Assembly (NCBI GenBank): GCA_031841125.1
Contig: CM063114.1
Coordinates: forward strand, 27,163,266 to 27,227,265
Direction of reading: 5' to 3'
Length of the DNA: 64,000 nucleotides
Source of the DNA: Acanthococcus lagerstroemiae
Taxonomy: Eukaryota > Arthropoda > Insecta > Hemiptera > Eriococcidae
Part shown: positions 35,727 to 46,058 of the stretch, one piece after another
Numbering within the stretch: position 1 is the first letter of the stretch
How the letters are laid out: each line of letters begins with the position of its first letter
Notes under the pieces: generated by a model
What the model was told of the DNA's origin: nothing
Seen by the model: only the letters and a program-made list of their open reading frames with translations
Database searches by the model: none
Position numbers and translations under genes: made by a program

Positions 35727-38624
35727 GGGTAAAGTGCCCTAATATGGGGTAGCTCCTAATATGGGGTACCCGTTTATTGCCATTAATATATAGCGCATTC
35801 TCGCTGAAAATGGCAGAAGTAGTGTAACTAAACTAAACACTAACTTCTCTGTGAAAAAAGTATGATGATATACGTTCTGTGGAATTTTACGATGATGTTG
35901 TGATTTCCAGACGTGCAAGCGTAAAAAAAAGATCAACTGTGATCGATGATAAACAAAAAAAAAATTTTCGAGCGGACCTCAAATAACGTGAGCTGGAAAG
36001 TACGGTGGACGTAAGTAATTTTGGCAGAAATTTGGACGGAGGTGAGTATTTTTTCTGGATTTCCGATTTATTTTACATTAGTGCGCGAGAATTTGAAGAA
36101 GTGTCCTAATATGGGGTACTCTTTTCAGCAACAATACGATGTCCACAAAACGTATTTGGAAACCGGCCGAGAAGATCATAACGCCAAAACGAAGTCAGTG
36201 GGATGAAGAGGCGATGCAGAAAGCAGTCGCTGACGTTCGAAGTAAAAAAATGGGCTACTTAAAAGCAGCGAAATTGTATAATGTGCCGCAAACAACGTTG
36301 GAACGGTTAGTATCTGAATTCCCCATCACCTTATCAGTCGCAGCTTGACAGTTTTAAGTGAAATTCCTGAGGTACCGGTAATTCAATTTCATTGTACTCC
36401 TAGGTACATGAAGAAAGCTGAATTTGGCGCTAATGTAAAAAAATTCGCGATGGGAAGACGACTGTGTTTGCCGCGTGAAGTGGAGGAGAAACTAGTTTCC
36501 TATTGTACGCTCATGGAATCGAACTTTTTCGGTTGTACTCGGCGCGATGTTTGCTCGTATGCTTTTCAGTTCGCGAAAATGAATTCTATTCAAACGACAT
36601 TTAATGACACAAAGATGAGTGCCGGAAGGAAGTGGTTCCGTCTATTTATGCAGCGTCATCCTGAAATTGCGTGAAGAACTCCTGAGGCTATTTCAGCAGC
36701 TCGTGTTACCTCATTCACAAAAGAGAACGTGGATACATTTTTCAATCTGTATGAGAAGGAAGTCGACAGATTAAATTTGAGAGATGATCCTACACGCATT
36801 TACAATGTTGACGAGAGTGGGATAACAGTTGTCCAACATAAATTTGAGAAGGTGATTGCGACAAAAGGGAAACGTCGAGTCGGCAAACTGACAGCGCAAG
36901 AACGAGGTAAATTGGTTACCGTCATCTTTTGTATGAATGCGGCCGGTAATTTCATGCCTCCAAAATTCGTTTTTCCGAGGAAGAGGAAGCCACGAGATTT
37001 TGATCCATTGAGAGGCACTCCTCCTGGTTCCACATGCGACTACCACGAATCAGGTTGGATACAGAAGGATATTTTTACAAAATGGTTGGCAGAGTTCATT
37101 GTCTTTGCAAATCCGACAAAAGAACGACCCGTTTTACTCATACTTGACGGTCACTACTCGCACTCGAGGAATGTGGATGTCATAAACATGGCTCGGGATA
37201 ATCATGTCTCTATTATCTGTTTACCACCCCACTGTACTCATCAGATGCAGCCAATTGATGTGTGTTTAATGGCGCCATTCAAGACCTACTATGCACAGGA
37301 AATCAACAGTTATCAAACACGGAAGAGGAAACCCTTGAATATAGCGAACATCGGCAACGTTTTTGGAAAGGCGTATATGAGAGCAGCGAAACTATCAACT
37401 GCTGTAAATGGCTTCAAGACGACTGGTTTATACCCTGTAAATAGAAACATATATGACAAAGCTGATTTCCTTGCAGAGGAACAGAGAGCCAAGGCAATGG
37501 AAGTTGTCAAAGACAATGGAGTGGTCATCAATGTGCCGTTACGTCCTGTTCCTTCTGTCACACCCTCTACATCCGGCTCTCTTTCGAGCAATATATCACT
37601 GAATTTTGGTGACGATGGAATATCTCTGGTTGCGACTACATCTTCGAGTAGTGGTGGAGCAACGATTGCCAGTACACCATCACCTTTAAGCGGAAATCAA
37701 GAGAAGACAAATACGACTAATAATTTGAACACTTCGGATTCACGCTTCAATTTCGGCATACTCACTCCAATTTCAGCAGGGACACTTCGACCGTCCTGTA
37801 CACGAGGAAGAAAAAGAGGAACAGCTAACGTGATAACCAGTTCACTGTACAAGAAACAAATTGAGGAAGCAGAGGCTGGAAAGCTCACTAAGAAAAAATT
37901 GAAGAGAAAGTTGCAGCTGGGTGAAGCTACGACCTTAGCGAGCACTCGTAATCATGATGGAACTTCTAATGTGCCGTCTCGAGGAAAGAAGAAAAAGAAG
38001 ATGGTACCCAAATCTCGCCAATTAAAGAAGAATGCGCCTATAAACTTGAATGACGATTCAGATGACGAAAATGCTACATGTCTCATCTGCTGCTCACTTT
38101 ATAGGTGTTCGAAGCCACGAGAAAAGTGGATTCAATGTACTGAATGTAAAGACTGGGCACATGAAGCATGCGCTGCAGACCCAGGGAATTCCTGGATTTG
38201 CGATTTATGTATTGACGATTAATTTATTGACGATTAATGTATTGACAATTACACCTGTTCCGTTTATTTTACAATATTGAGTATAAAAACTTTTTTTTTT
38301 ATTTACCTATTGTGAGCATAAAATACAATTTTGTAACTTTTTATTCAACTTCTTCCTCGCGACTGCTGTGAGAATTAGTGTACCCCATATTAGGAGCAGG
38401 GGTACCCCATATTAGGAGCACTTTTTTTGCCAACACATTTGGCATCTTTTTTGAAAATCTGGAATTTTATCTTGTAATAACATATACATTCAACTTTGAA
38501 CGCCTGCATGTGATGCAGTATACTATCCTTCACCCATCCAGACCAAACATAATCACGAAATATTTGATGATAATAATTTTATTCGTGCTCACAGTTATGT
38601 ACCCCATATTAGGGCACTTTACCC
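35727..38624 (+). mobile_element. Tigger/pogo-type DNA transposon, nearly intact
   Basis: Terminal inverted repeats of at least 25 bases begin GGGTAAAGTGCCCTAATATG, each flanked by TA (35725-35726, 38625-38626). The motif CCTAATATGGGGTA recurs three times near the left end (about 35739, 35756, 36107) and inversely three times near the right end (about 38381, 38402, 38600). These are likely transposase-binding sites. One transposase gene lies inside. It is the innermost and, by nesting order, youngest layer of the stack. Confidence 0.92.
36139..38222 (+). pseudogene. Tigger-type DDE transposase with C-terminal PHD finger; one in-frame stop
   Basis: Two exons: 36139-36305 and 36404-38222, joined by a short GT-AG intron (phase 2). 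Exon 1 has a psq-type helix-turn-helix (LKAAKLYNVPQTTLER). A CENP-B-like second DNA-binding region follows (GRRLCLPREVEEKLVSYC to GRKWFRLFMQRHPEIA). A DDE_1 catalytic domain has all three aspartates: VDESG, LILDGHYSH and QPIDVCLMAPFK. Then come a Ser/Thr-rich and a Lys-rich linker and a PHD-like Cys/His finger (CLICCSLYRC, WIQCTECKDWAHEACA, WICDLC) ending at 38222. Length would be about 660 residues, within range for Tigger. A single TGA at 36672-36674 lies in frame between the DNA-binding and catalytic parts; otherwise the frame is open. It may be a recent pseudogene or an assembly error. Confidence 0.9.
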
Positions 38625-38704
38625 TAGGTTTGACCTCGCAATTTAGTCATTTGAACTACTGATAAAGGACCCTGGGTTAATACTTACCATTTTTTTAGCC
38701 AACG

Positions 38705-39070
38705 TGACCGAATATATAGTCACAGTAACAGTTTAGTCAAAAGGACTATAATCACTTAGCAATTTCGACTGAGAAGATTAAGAAAGTACAGGCCACACCG
38801 ACTTTTATTCAGCAGTTGTATTTAGTCTGTGTGAATAAAGTATATAGTCACTGCGATTGTCACCATTTTTTCAGTCAATGTGACTATAGATATAGTCACA
38901 GTAACAGTTTAGTCAAAGAGACTATAATCACCTAGTAATCTCGACTGAGAAGATTAAAAAAGTACAGGTCATACCGACTGTTATTCAGTACTCGTATTTA
39001 GTCACTGCGACTGTACATGTTAGTCGGTGACTATAATATTGTCATTTCGACATGAGAGACTATAAAACAA
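38705..39070. repeat. TAGTCA-rich tandem repeat, ~185 bp period
   Basis: Two copies (starting near 38709 and 38893) of a unit with ATATAGTCACAGTAACAGTT, GACTATAATCAC and CGACTGAGAAGATTAA. Lies inside the TA-target element, on its left side. Confidence 0.65.
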
Positions 39071-39370
39071 CAGAAGTTCCCACGCACTGTAATGTGATGG
39101 GGTGAGATCAAGATTGTCCACTCGTGAAGCTTATATTTTATTTTTATTAGTTTCCATTATTCACCGCGGAGTGTAGCAGATGATGCGTTTATTCGTGTTC
39201 TTTCTTTGATCTTTTGATGCTTCCAGTTAGATAATGGTAAGCTGAATATTTGGGTAACTTTTTAGAAAATGTACTTTTTGAACTTCTAATTTTTCAATTC
39301 TCAAAGTACTTTGTTTTCTTCCGATTTTTTTGTAAATCCAATCACTACCTCATCTCTCTCTCTCCATCAG

Positions 39371-39559
39371 TTACCGTTTTGTCCTGATGAGGAGATCGTA
39401 TACTGGACTCGTGATTCTGATACAGAGCAGTCGTTGATCCAATTACAATCGTTGCCTGATTTTACGACTCCAAGTATACAGAAGAGCAGTATATTATCGA
39501 GTTCAAGTTCGTCAAATTCATTTGAAAGTAATAATTCAACAGTTCTACATGAAACGGAT
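39371..39559 (+). other. Exon-like open segment inside the TA-target element
   Basis: A pyrimidine-rich acceptor (CTCTCTCCATCAG) precedes an open frame beginning LPFCPDEEIVYWTRDSD and rich in serine, ending at a donor-like GTAAGT (39560). It has no domain I recognise. It may be a captured host exon or part of a lost transposon gene. Confidence 0.35.
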
Positions 39560-40480
39560 GTAAGTTATCTTCGACAAGATTTATGGAAACAGATAATTTC
39601 TTATTTTAATATAAAGATACTCATTAGGTCCACGCATCAGCTGATTTCAAAGATGTAAATGGCCAGTTACTATTTACTGAATTGATAAGTGCGGTTATGA
39701 CAAATTACCGCAAACTTGTGAACCATTTTTATAAAAACAGTGCGGTTATAAAAATTACAGCACGCTTTGTCAACCTAACGCAAGCTGACCACTCGGTCAC
39801 TTTTTTCACCTTAAGTCACCTCTGGTCACTTTTTTGGAATTTGGTCACCAAAGTCACTTTTTAAAAAATTTTCCTTTAAAAAAATATAAAAAATGCTCAT
39901 TTTAACTATTATTAATTTATCGAGAGAAAAAAACTGAAAAAAGTGTTTCTTCAATCTGATATGTGATATAAGTATACAAGACAAGTGTGCATGAGTAGAG
40001 TGTGTGATTCTGCGAAAAACTTGTGATGTATGTTTTTTTCAAGACTTTTGTTAAACTGGAATCACACAAGATTCTAAAATTCTCAATTTTTGTTTATAAT
40101 TTCATTTTACTTTTTATAATTAGTTGGTTTGATATGTTTGCTCAGATTATGAATAGTGACTTACATTATGTGTTCATGAATAATGATTTATATTATGTGT
40201 TCCTATTTTTTGTTAAACTGAGATTATACAGGATTCCAAAATTCTTACTTTTGTTTTTAATTTAATTTTACTTTTTATGATTAGTTTGTTTTGATGTTTT
40301 TGCTCAGATTATGAATAGTGATTTATATTATGTGTTCATGATTTTGTTAAATATTTTTATGATTATATATTTTATAAAGAACATTCTGCTTTCATACTTT
40401 GATCATCAATGCATGTGGATCATACATCTACCCGGGGAGCGTATTATTGTAGGGGGAGGGGGGGCTGTACCCCCAAAAGT
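39560..40480. other. AT-rich interior of the TA-target element, no gene
   Basis: Contains two similar blocks (about 40020-40200 and 40190-40340) sharing TTTGCTCAGATTATGAATAG and TATTATGTGTTC. No coding sequence is supported. Confidence 0.45.
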
Positions 40481-40489
40481 AGCAAGTAT

Positions 40490-41095
40490 GCGTTAGTCAA
40501 TTTGCCTTTAAAAATGAAACGCATATAGTCAGTTCTATTACATTCCTATCAGTAAAGAGGACACTATAGCGCATAATCAACTTGACTTGAAAAAATATAA
40601 CATTTACAGTCAGTTCTACTACATTCAAGTTATCGACGAGACCATTAAAATGTAGTAACAAATACTCTGCAGCATATAGTCAACTTGACTATAAGAATAT
40701 GAAGTCTATAGTCAGTTTAACTGCAGTCCAGTAGTTAATGTGGCCATTACAATATAGTAAAGAAGACAATCCAGTGTACAGTTAATTTGACCATTTTAAA
40801 CACAACATTTACAGTCAGTTCTACTACATTCAAATTATCGACAAGACCATTAAAATGTAGTAACAAATACTCTGCAGCATATAGTCAACTTATCTATAAG
40901 AATATGAAGTCTATAGTCAGTTTAACTGCAGTCCAGTAGTTAATGTGACCATTACAATATAGTAGAGAGGACAATTCAATGTACTGTTAGTTTGACCATT
41001 TTTAACACACTAAATTAGTCTATGTGACCAGTCTCGTAGAGTCATGTGAGGCTGACTATAGTGGTTATTTTTTGTAGTCGTACCTACTGTGAAAA
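40490..41095. repeat. TATAGTCAG-rich tandem repeat, ~205 bp period
   Basis: Units near 40600, 40680 and 40885 share CAGTCAGTTCTACTACATTC, AGCATATAGTCAACTT and TATGAAGTCTATAGTCAG. This is the right-side counterpart of the repeats at 38705-39070. Confidence 0.6.
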
Positions 41096-41160
41096 GTGAA
41101 CAGGTTCCTTTCGACTATTTTTTTTTTAGTCTTTTTGAACCAGATTTTTCTCTCCGTGTA

Positions 41161-42810
41161 GGCATCGGTGAGCCAACGGATAATGATTCTCAACCACTTG
41201 CAAAGAAGGCACTTGTTTTTATGCTTGTGTGCCTCAATGGTCGTTGGAAGCTGCCCATTGCGTATGGTACTTTTTAGTTGACAGCATGTGTGGTAAACAG
41301 CTGAAAGAACTAGTTGTGACTGCGTTAGAAATGATTGACGATGTTGGCGTTATTGTACGATCGCTAACGTTCGATGGAATATCCGTCAATCAGACATGCG
41401 CTAAAGAACTAGGAGCAAATTTAAAAAATGGTCCCGATTTTCGTCCATGGTTCTATCATCCATGTTCATACGGAGGAACGTGTTTTCTTATTCCCAGATG
41501 CGTGCCACAATTTGAAACTCGTGCGGAATACAATGGGCGATTATACACTGAGCGACAGTGATGGACGGCTCATTACAATGTATGATGTGGAAGAATTGTA
41601 TAATATTGGGGTGGAATAAGGGTTAACTTCGATTCCAAGAATCACGAAACGGCATGTTAGATGGCGAGAAAATAGGATGAAGGTGAAGCTCGCTGCTCAA
41701 ACTTCAAGTTCATCTGTGTCTGCGGGTTTGTTACATGCACAGCAGAAAAATCTTCCAAAAATGGAACACTGCGCAGGCACTGCTGAGTACTGTAAGCAGT
41801 TTGACAGTATTTTTGATTTATTGAATTGTAGAAATCGATTTCCACGAAAGCGGAAGCCCCATCTCACACCCGTACAGACCAGCAATATTCAATCAATTGG
41901 TACGTGGTGCCAATCATTTGAAACGTACATTCGTGGACTGAAAATTGAAGCTACCTCTATTCTTAACCATGGTCGGTCAACTGGATTTCGCAACTTTATA
42001 ATATGCCTACAAAATCTGGTTCCTCTGTCTGAATGCCTACACAAGCATGGTCTGCAATATCTTCTGACCTACAAGTTATCGCAGGACCATTTAGAGGTAT
42101 GGTTCTCGGCAGTGAGATCAAAAAGAGGACATAATAATAACCCAAATTGCGAACAGTTTAAATCAATTTTCAAACGACTATTAGTTCAACACGAAATTCG
42201 AACATCGGAAGGAGCAAATTGTGATGACTCTGGTGGTATTAGGATTCTGGATGTAACTTGTCCGTCGTCTTCTTAGTCTGTAAACCATCAATTAAGTGAT
42301 GAGATCCTCAACAGCTTATCGGCAGAAGACATTCTCGAATATTCTCATCAGGAAGACATCGTATTAGAACCGACACAAGAAGATATAGTATCATTTATCG
42401 CAGGATTTGTAGTGAAGAAGCTCGAAAAAATGAAAGTGGAACTAATCAAGACACACACGCCCAAATTGAAAGATCCGAATAATGCATCAGATCTCATTAA
42501 TTTGAAGAACCGTGGAGGTTTGATCATTCCATCATCTGTGATTGAAGAAGTATGTCGAAAAATTGAAATTCAATCAAGAATTCATGAAACCGCATTGATT
42601 CTTCCGCAAAAACTACCAGTAGTCGAAGTGGAAATTCTATCAGTGCTTGAGGAGAGTGGGAAATTCGATAACTTGGACGCGCATTTGCTAGAATTGATTG
42701 TAAAAATATATTTAGGAATAAAAATTAGACACATATGTCGAAGAATATCAGAGGTCGACAGAAATATACGACATGTAAATACAAAACGTGTTTTACAAAG
42801 TCACCAATAA
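41161..42810 (+). pseudogene. P/THAP9-like transposase, main fragment, frameshifted
   Basis: Continues the fragment at 35600-35695. Recognisable blocks in order: ALVFMLVCLNGRWKLPIAY; LTFDGISVNQTCAKELGANL (catalytic region); VFLFPDACHNLKLVRN; SDSDGRLITMYDVEELY; LPKMEHCAGTAEYCKQFDSI; LLTYKLSQDHLEVWFSAVRS; and a C-terminal FIAGFVVKKLEK and LINLKNRGGLIIPS. These are the conserved blocks of P-element and THAP9 transposases. At least three frame changes (near 41270, 41460 and 41620) and a stop at 42274-42276 interrupt it, so it is inactive. The stop ending the last block is at 42808-42810. Confidence 0.85.
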
Positions 42811-43254
42811 AGGAATATTTGATCATGTTTCTCAGGAAGTTTTTTTTAATCTTTGTTAGCTCCATTATATGAACGTCATCATTCTATCCAAAATTCGTTA
42901 TAAAAAATAATAATAATACGTCGAATGTAGTATCTACTTCAATCACTCACTCCTATGGGTTTGCGAATACATATGAAACGTTCCGCATTCAGCTACAATT
43001 GATACGATTTCATATTTGTTATCTCGACATCTTTACAGTTGAGTGGGTACTTTGGCTTAATCTACAACGTCTATCTTCACATTCACGATTTCATTTCAGA
43101 TATTAAAACAATTTCTATGCATAAAATAACAAAATGAGATGCGAGCTTCAAGAAAAATGACAAATACTAATTCTTCCGTGATTACTGCTGATAACAGGAA
43201 GGGTACAATTTTGTACGGGCGATTTTGGTAAATATGCCTTCACGGAATTACGTA
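42811..43254. other. 3' non-coding part of the P element
   Basis: AT-rich sequence between the transposase remnant and the right terminal repeat. It includes the subterminal inverted block at about 43195-43250 that mirrors 35405-35475. Confidence 0.5.
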
Positions 43255-43288
43255 GTTCTAGCAGTCTATGTAAAGTGTATGGTCGAAG

Positions 43289-43745
43289 GGTAAAAATGAT
43301 CAATTTCCTCTTCACTAGAGGCTGAAGTGAGAGCGTACGCCTGAGTGATGGGAACCATTTGATGCTGAGATAATTTGATCTTCATACTTGCTATTCTATC
43401 AGTTTCGCCTCGAAATTCCAAGAAAGTTTTTTTCCATTCTTCTTTAATTAAAAATCCCATTCCTTTTCGCCCCCCCCCCGTCTGATGGTTGTAGCTTTTT
43501 GGTTTCCAATATGGCCTCCCCTTTCCTTCCTACCTCAGCAAGGCACAAAATGTCGATTTCGACCTCCTCAAATGCTTCCTCTAGTTCAGCTAGGTTCTCT
43601 TCATTTTTCAGGGTCCTTACGTTCAAACATCCAACCGTTATTTCTTTTTTTGCCCCTCTCCCTTTTGGGTTTTTCCTATTACGTCTGAGAGATGGTCTTA
43701 CGGACCCAGGCTGACCAGGCTTATCTGAGTCCGACGAAGAGTATT
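43289..43745 (-). mobile_element. RTE retrotransposon, 5' portion (outermost layer of the nest)
   Basis: The minus strand encodes the first half of an AP-like endonuclease: LNVRTLKNEENLAELEEAF, IDILCLAEVGRKGE (catalytic glutamate), GMGFLIKEEWKK-like sequence and QAYALTSASSEEEIDHFY, with frameshifts near 43460. It continues directly into VMGDFNSQIG at 35371-35086 once the P element is discounted. A basic stretch (NRKNPKGRGAKKE) precedes it. Confidence 0.78.
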
Positions 43746-43789
43746 ATGCCTCAAATCCCCTCTTAAAACACGTTATGCGGCTGAATGAT

Positions 43790-44150
43790 TCTGTGACAAC
43801 TAATCCCTAATTCACATTCAGAGAGTATACAATTTTTCAAGTTCGCGTTATTTGAAGGCAGATAAGTATTGTTTTGTTATTTGTCTAACAATACTGCTTT
43901 GCCTTTAATAGAGAAGGCAACGCCTGGCTTCTGAAACGCTCAAAAGCTACTCAAAAATGAGCTCAACCTTTAACATGAGCGATTGTTGGCTTTCACTTTC
44001 CATCCCTGCCTGCCAGGGATACTATGGGATAACCTACTGCCGGGGCAAAGTTCACCCAGCATTAACCGGGAATACAGAAATATTTAACCGATTTCTTAAT
44101 TTAAACAATAGGAAGGGTAATTTTCCAAAAATGGATACGTCCAAAATCTG
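43790..44150 (-). repeat. Zinc-finger gene 3' flank, copy 2 (interrupted)
   Basis: Homologous to 30626-30955 and 49475-49785. It stops at CCAAAATCTGAT (44150), where the R1-type LINE starts; the matching flank resumes after the LINE at 45713 (AGAGATATGTTCTGAAATATGGCAG), with about 300 bases lost. Confidence 0.75.
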
Positions 44151-45712
44151 ATCGTTCTACCAGGGCCACCATGGGGTTCCCTACAGACCGAGGTCCGCAC
44201 TCCCTGAGCGCTCGCCTGGAATTCAGGTCCCCCACGGCCGGACGCGCTGCTTCTCTTCACTCACCCCTCACCTCCTCGTCTTGGTCCGTGTGTCGACGCA
44301 GGCAGGTGACGACGACGGGTGAGCTCTGCCGGTGGGTCCGCAACGCAGCTGCAGCAGCTCTTCTAGGATGGTACCGAGTTCTCTTCCTGTTCGATGGTGT
44401 GGGCCGAGCTTGGTGAATCGCCGGCCCTCTGTCTCGACCACTGCGTCTGCATCTTCTTCTTCATGATGATCGAGACAAAGGTCGACACTCGGTTCCAACT
44501 GCTTCCGTTCTTCATCATCTCCGGAACCAGGGTGTTCGGCGCGAGACGGCTGATCACGCTGCCGTCGTCGTCTTTTTCTCCGTCGTCGCCGGGATCGATC
44601 ACTGTTGTGGCCGTCCCGCGTCTCTCCTGCTCCCAGGCCTCACATTCGAACAGGGTGTGTCCTCCGCCCCTCGATCACAGTGCGCGCACACGGGGCTCGG
44701 CGCTATCGACATCCGATGTAGGTACGTGCCGAAGCACCCGTGGCCGCTCAGTATTCAGGTAAGGTGGAAGTTCAGGTCTCCGTGTGATCTTCCTACCCAT
44801 CCGTCGAGGTCGCGTATCAGCGCTCGGGTCCACTCGCCCTTGGTCGAATTCCACTTCCGAAGCGTGTCCTGCTGGATGATTCGCTTGACCGGAAGTGCCT
44901 CAGTTCGCTGGCCTTGAGTTCAATCGGCGGTATACGCGCGAACACCTACTGCATCCGAAGAAACAGTGCGGTACGCACTGACACACCTCATCGAGGCTTT
45001 TCGCTGGATCTTCTCCATCTCCGCTCTCCTGTATGGTATATCGATGGCGTCGGCGAATACTGGCGCCCCGTATAGGAGGACCGACATGATGACGTTCACG
45101 TACATCCTTCGTCGGTACAAGGACGGCTGGCCATCTGACTTTCCTCGCTTCTTGATCAGTGCCAGCCGCGCCGTTTTCCATCTGCTCGGGAATGTCCCCT
45201 CCTGCAACGCGCGATTGAATACGCTGGTCAGGAGGGACGGGTCTGCTCGGTGGACTACTTCGGAGACGACGTTGGGAATCATGTCCGGACGAGGCGCCTT
45301 CCTCTTCTTCGCCCTGATCCGGTCGATCGCGATGACCACTTCTCCCACACTAAGCAGAGGGATATCCTCTCGCACTTTGGCGGAGACTGCCGTTAGCGGG
45401 GGGCGCTTGGGGAACAGTTCTTGAACTACCTGTTGCAGCACCCCCGGCTCCATTCGGCTCGTCACCGACGGCCCTCCGGCTTTCCGCATGACTACCTTGT
45501 ACGGCTTGCCGAAGGGGGTCGTCATCTGCTTGTTGACACAACTCCTCTCAAGCTGCCTTCTTGCTCTAGCGTATGGCGAGCCTGAGAGTACGACAAGCCT
45601 GCTAGTATTGCGGCGAAACTGCTGTGGTCGCTTCGTCGTCTACTCCTTCCGCAGCTTGGCGACGTCCTCGGTCCATCAATAGACGAGCTGTCCCTTACGC
45701 AGTAGTAAGATT
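44151..45712 (-). mobile_element. GC-rich R1-type non-LTR retrotransposon, internally deleted
   Basis: On the minus strand, 45525-44920 encodes the N-terminal RT region (IRAKKRKAPRPDMIPN, FNRALQEGTFPSRWKTARL). It is fused by an internal deletion to the post-RT region (MYVNVIMSVLLYGAPVFADA, YRRAEMEKIQRKASMRCVSA). Further 3' there are traces of the R1-type Cys/His motif (HPWCFGTYL-like and CAHCD-like). The catalytic RT motifs between are gone. GC content is far above the surroundings. 5' truncated at 45712. Confidence 0.8.
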
Positions 45713-46058
45713 TACAGAGATATGTTCTGAAATATGGCAGTACGAGCACAAATGATCAATTTGCTCGGATGTCTTGAGGTTTTCAATAGTCAGGATAATC
45801 GCATATGTTTTCCCAAATTAATCTTTAGGTAATATTAATCATAATATGTTTGTTTTTTTTCTTTTTACAAACGAATGATTGACCGCATACTGCGCTAGCA
45901 AAAGGTTTCCCCTAATTATAACTGCATATGGAGGAACAAAAAAAAAACAACAGGTTTCTCATTACTCTGAGTGTTGATATGTGTTTTCAAGTAAATAATT
46001 TTCTGAATGAGTGATCAACCGCATACTGAGCCAGCAAAAGGCTTCTCATTATTATGAA
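45713..46058 (-). pseudogene. Decayed 3' end of the zinc-finger array, copy 2
   Basis: Downstream of the open frame, finger-derived pieces persist on the minus strand in other frames (SSKWYLEIHTLIHNNEKPFA across the end of the open frame, then a GSVCG-like piece with a stop). The array was once longer. Confidence 0.65.

Larger units (their letters stand above)
35696..41158. mobile_element. TA-target element with CACGGAGA ends, inserted in the P transposase gene
   Basis: The left end CACGGAGAAAATTTT and the right end (opposite strand) CACGGAGAGAAAAATC are inverted repeats, each next to TA (35694-35695, 41159-41160). Removing it rejoins the P transposase frame exactly (VDL to GIGEP), which sets the boundaries. 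Without the Tigger inside, it is about 2.57 kb. It carries TAGTCA-rich tandem repeats near both ends and an exon-like segment at 39371-39559. I see no transposase of its own, so superfamily is open (Tc1/mariner-like by target). Confidence 0.75.
35372..43288 (+). mobile_element. P-like DNA transposon, interrupted by nested insertions
   Basis: Perfect 34-base terminal inverted repeats (35372-35405 and 43255-43288) start CTTCGACCATACAC. An 8 bp target duplication, GGTAAAAA, flanks both sides (35364-35371, 43289-43296), as in P elements. Removing it joins the two halves of the RTE endonuclease frame (EEEIDHFY to QTLLETLN). Subterminal sequences also match inversely (GAAGGCATGTTTACC against GAAGGCATATTTACC). 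The element proper is about 2.45 kb once the 5.46 kb insertion at 35696-41158 is discounted. It encodes a decayed P/THAP9-type transposase whose N-terminal THAP DNA-binding domain is absent. Confidence 0.85.

Noticed and set aside
44966..45424. 152-codon + strand frame
   Set aside because: Opposite strand of the R1-type reverse transcriptase fragment; high GC yields long shadow frames.
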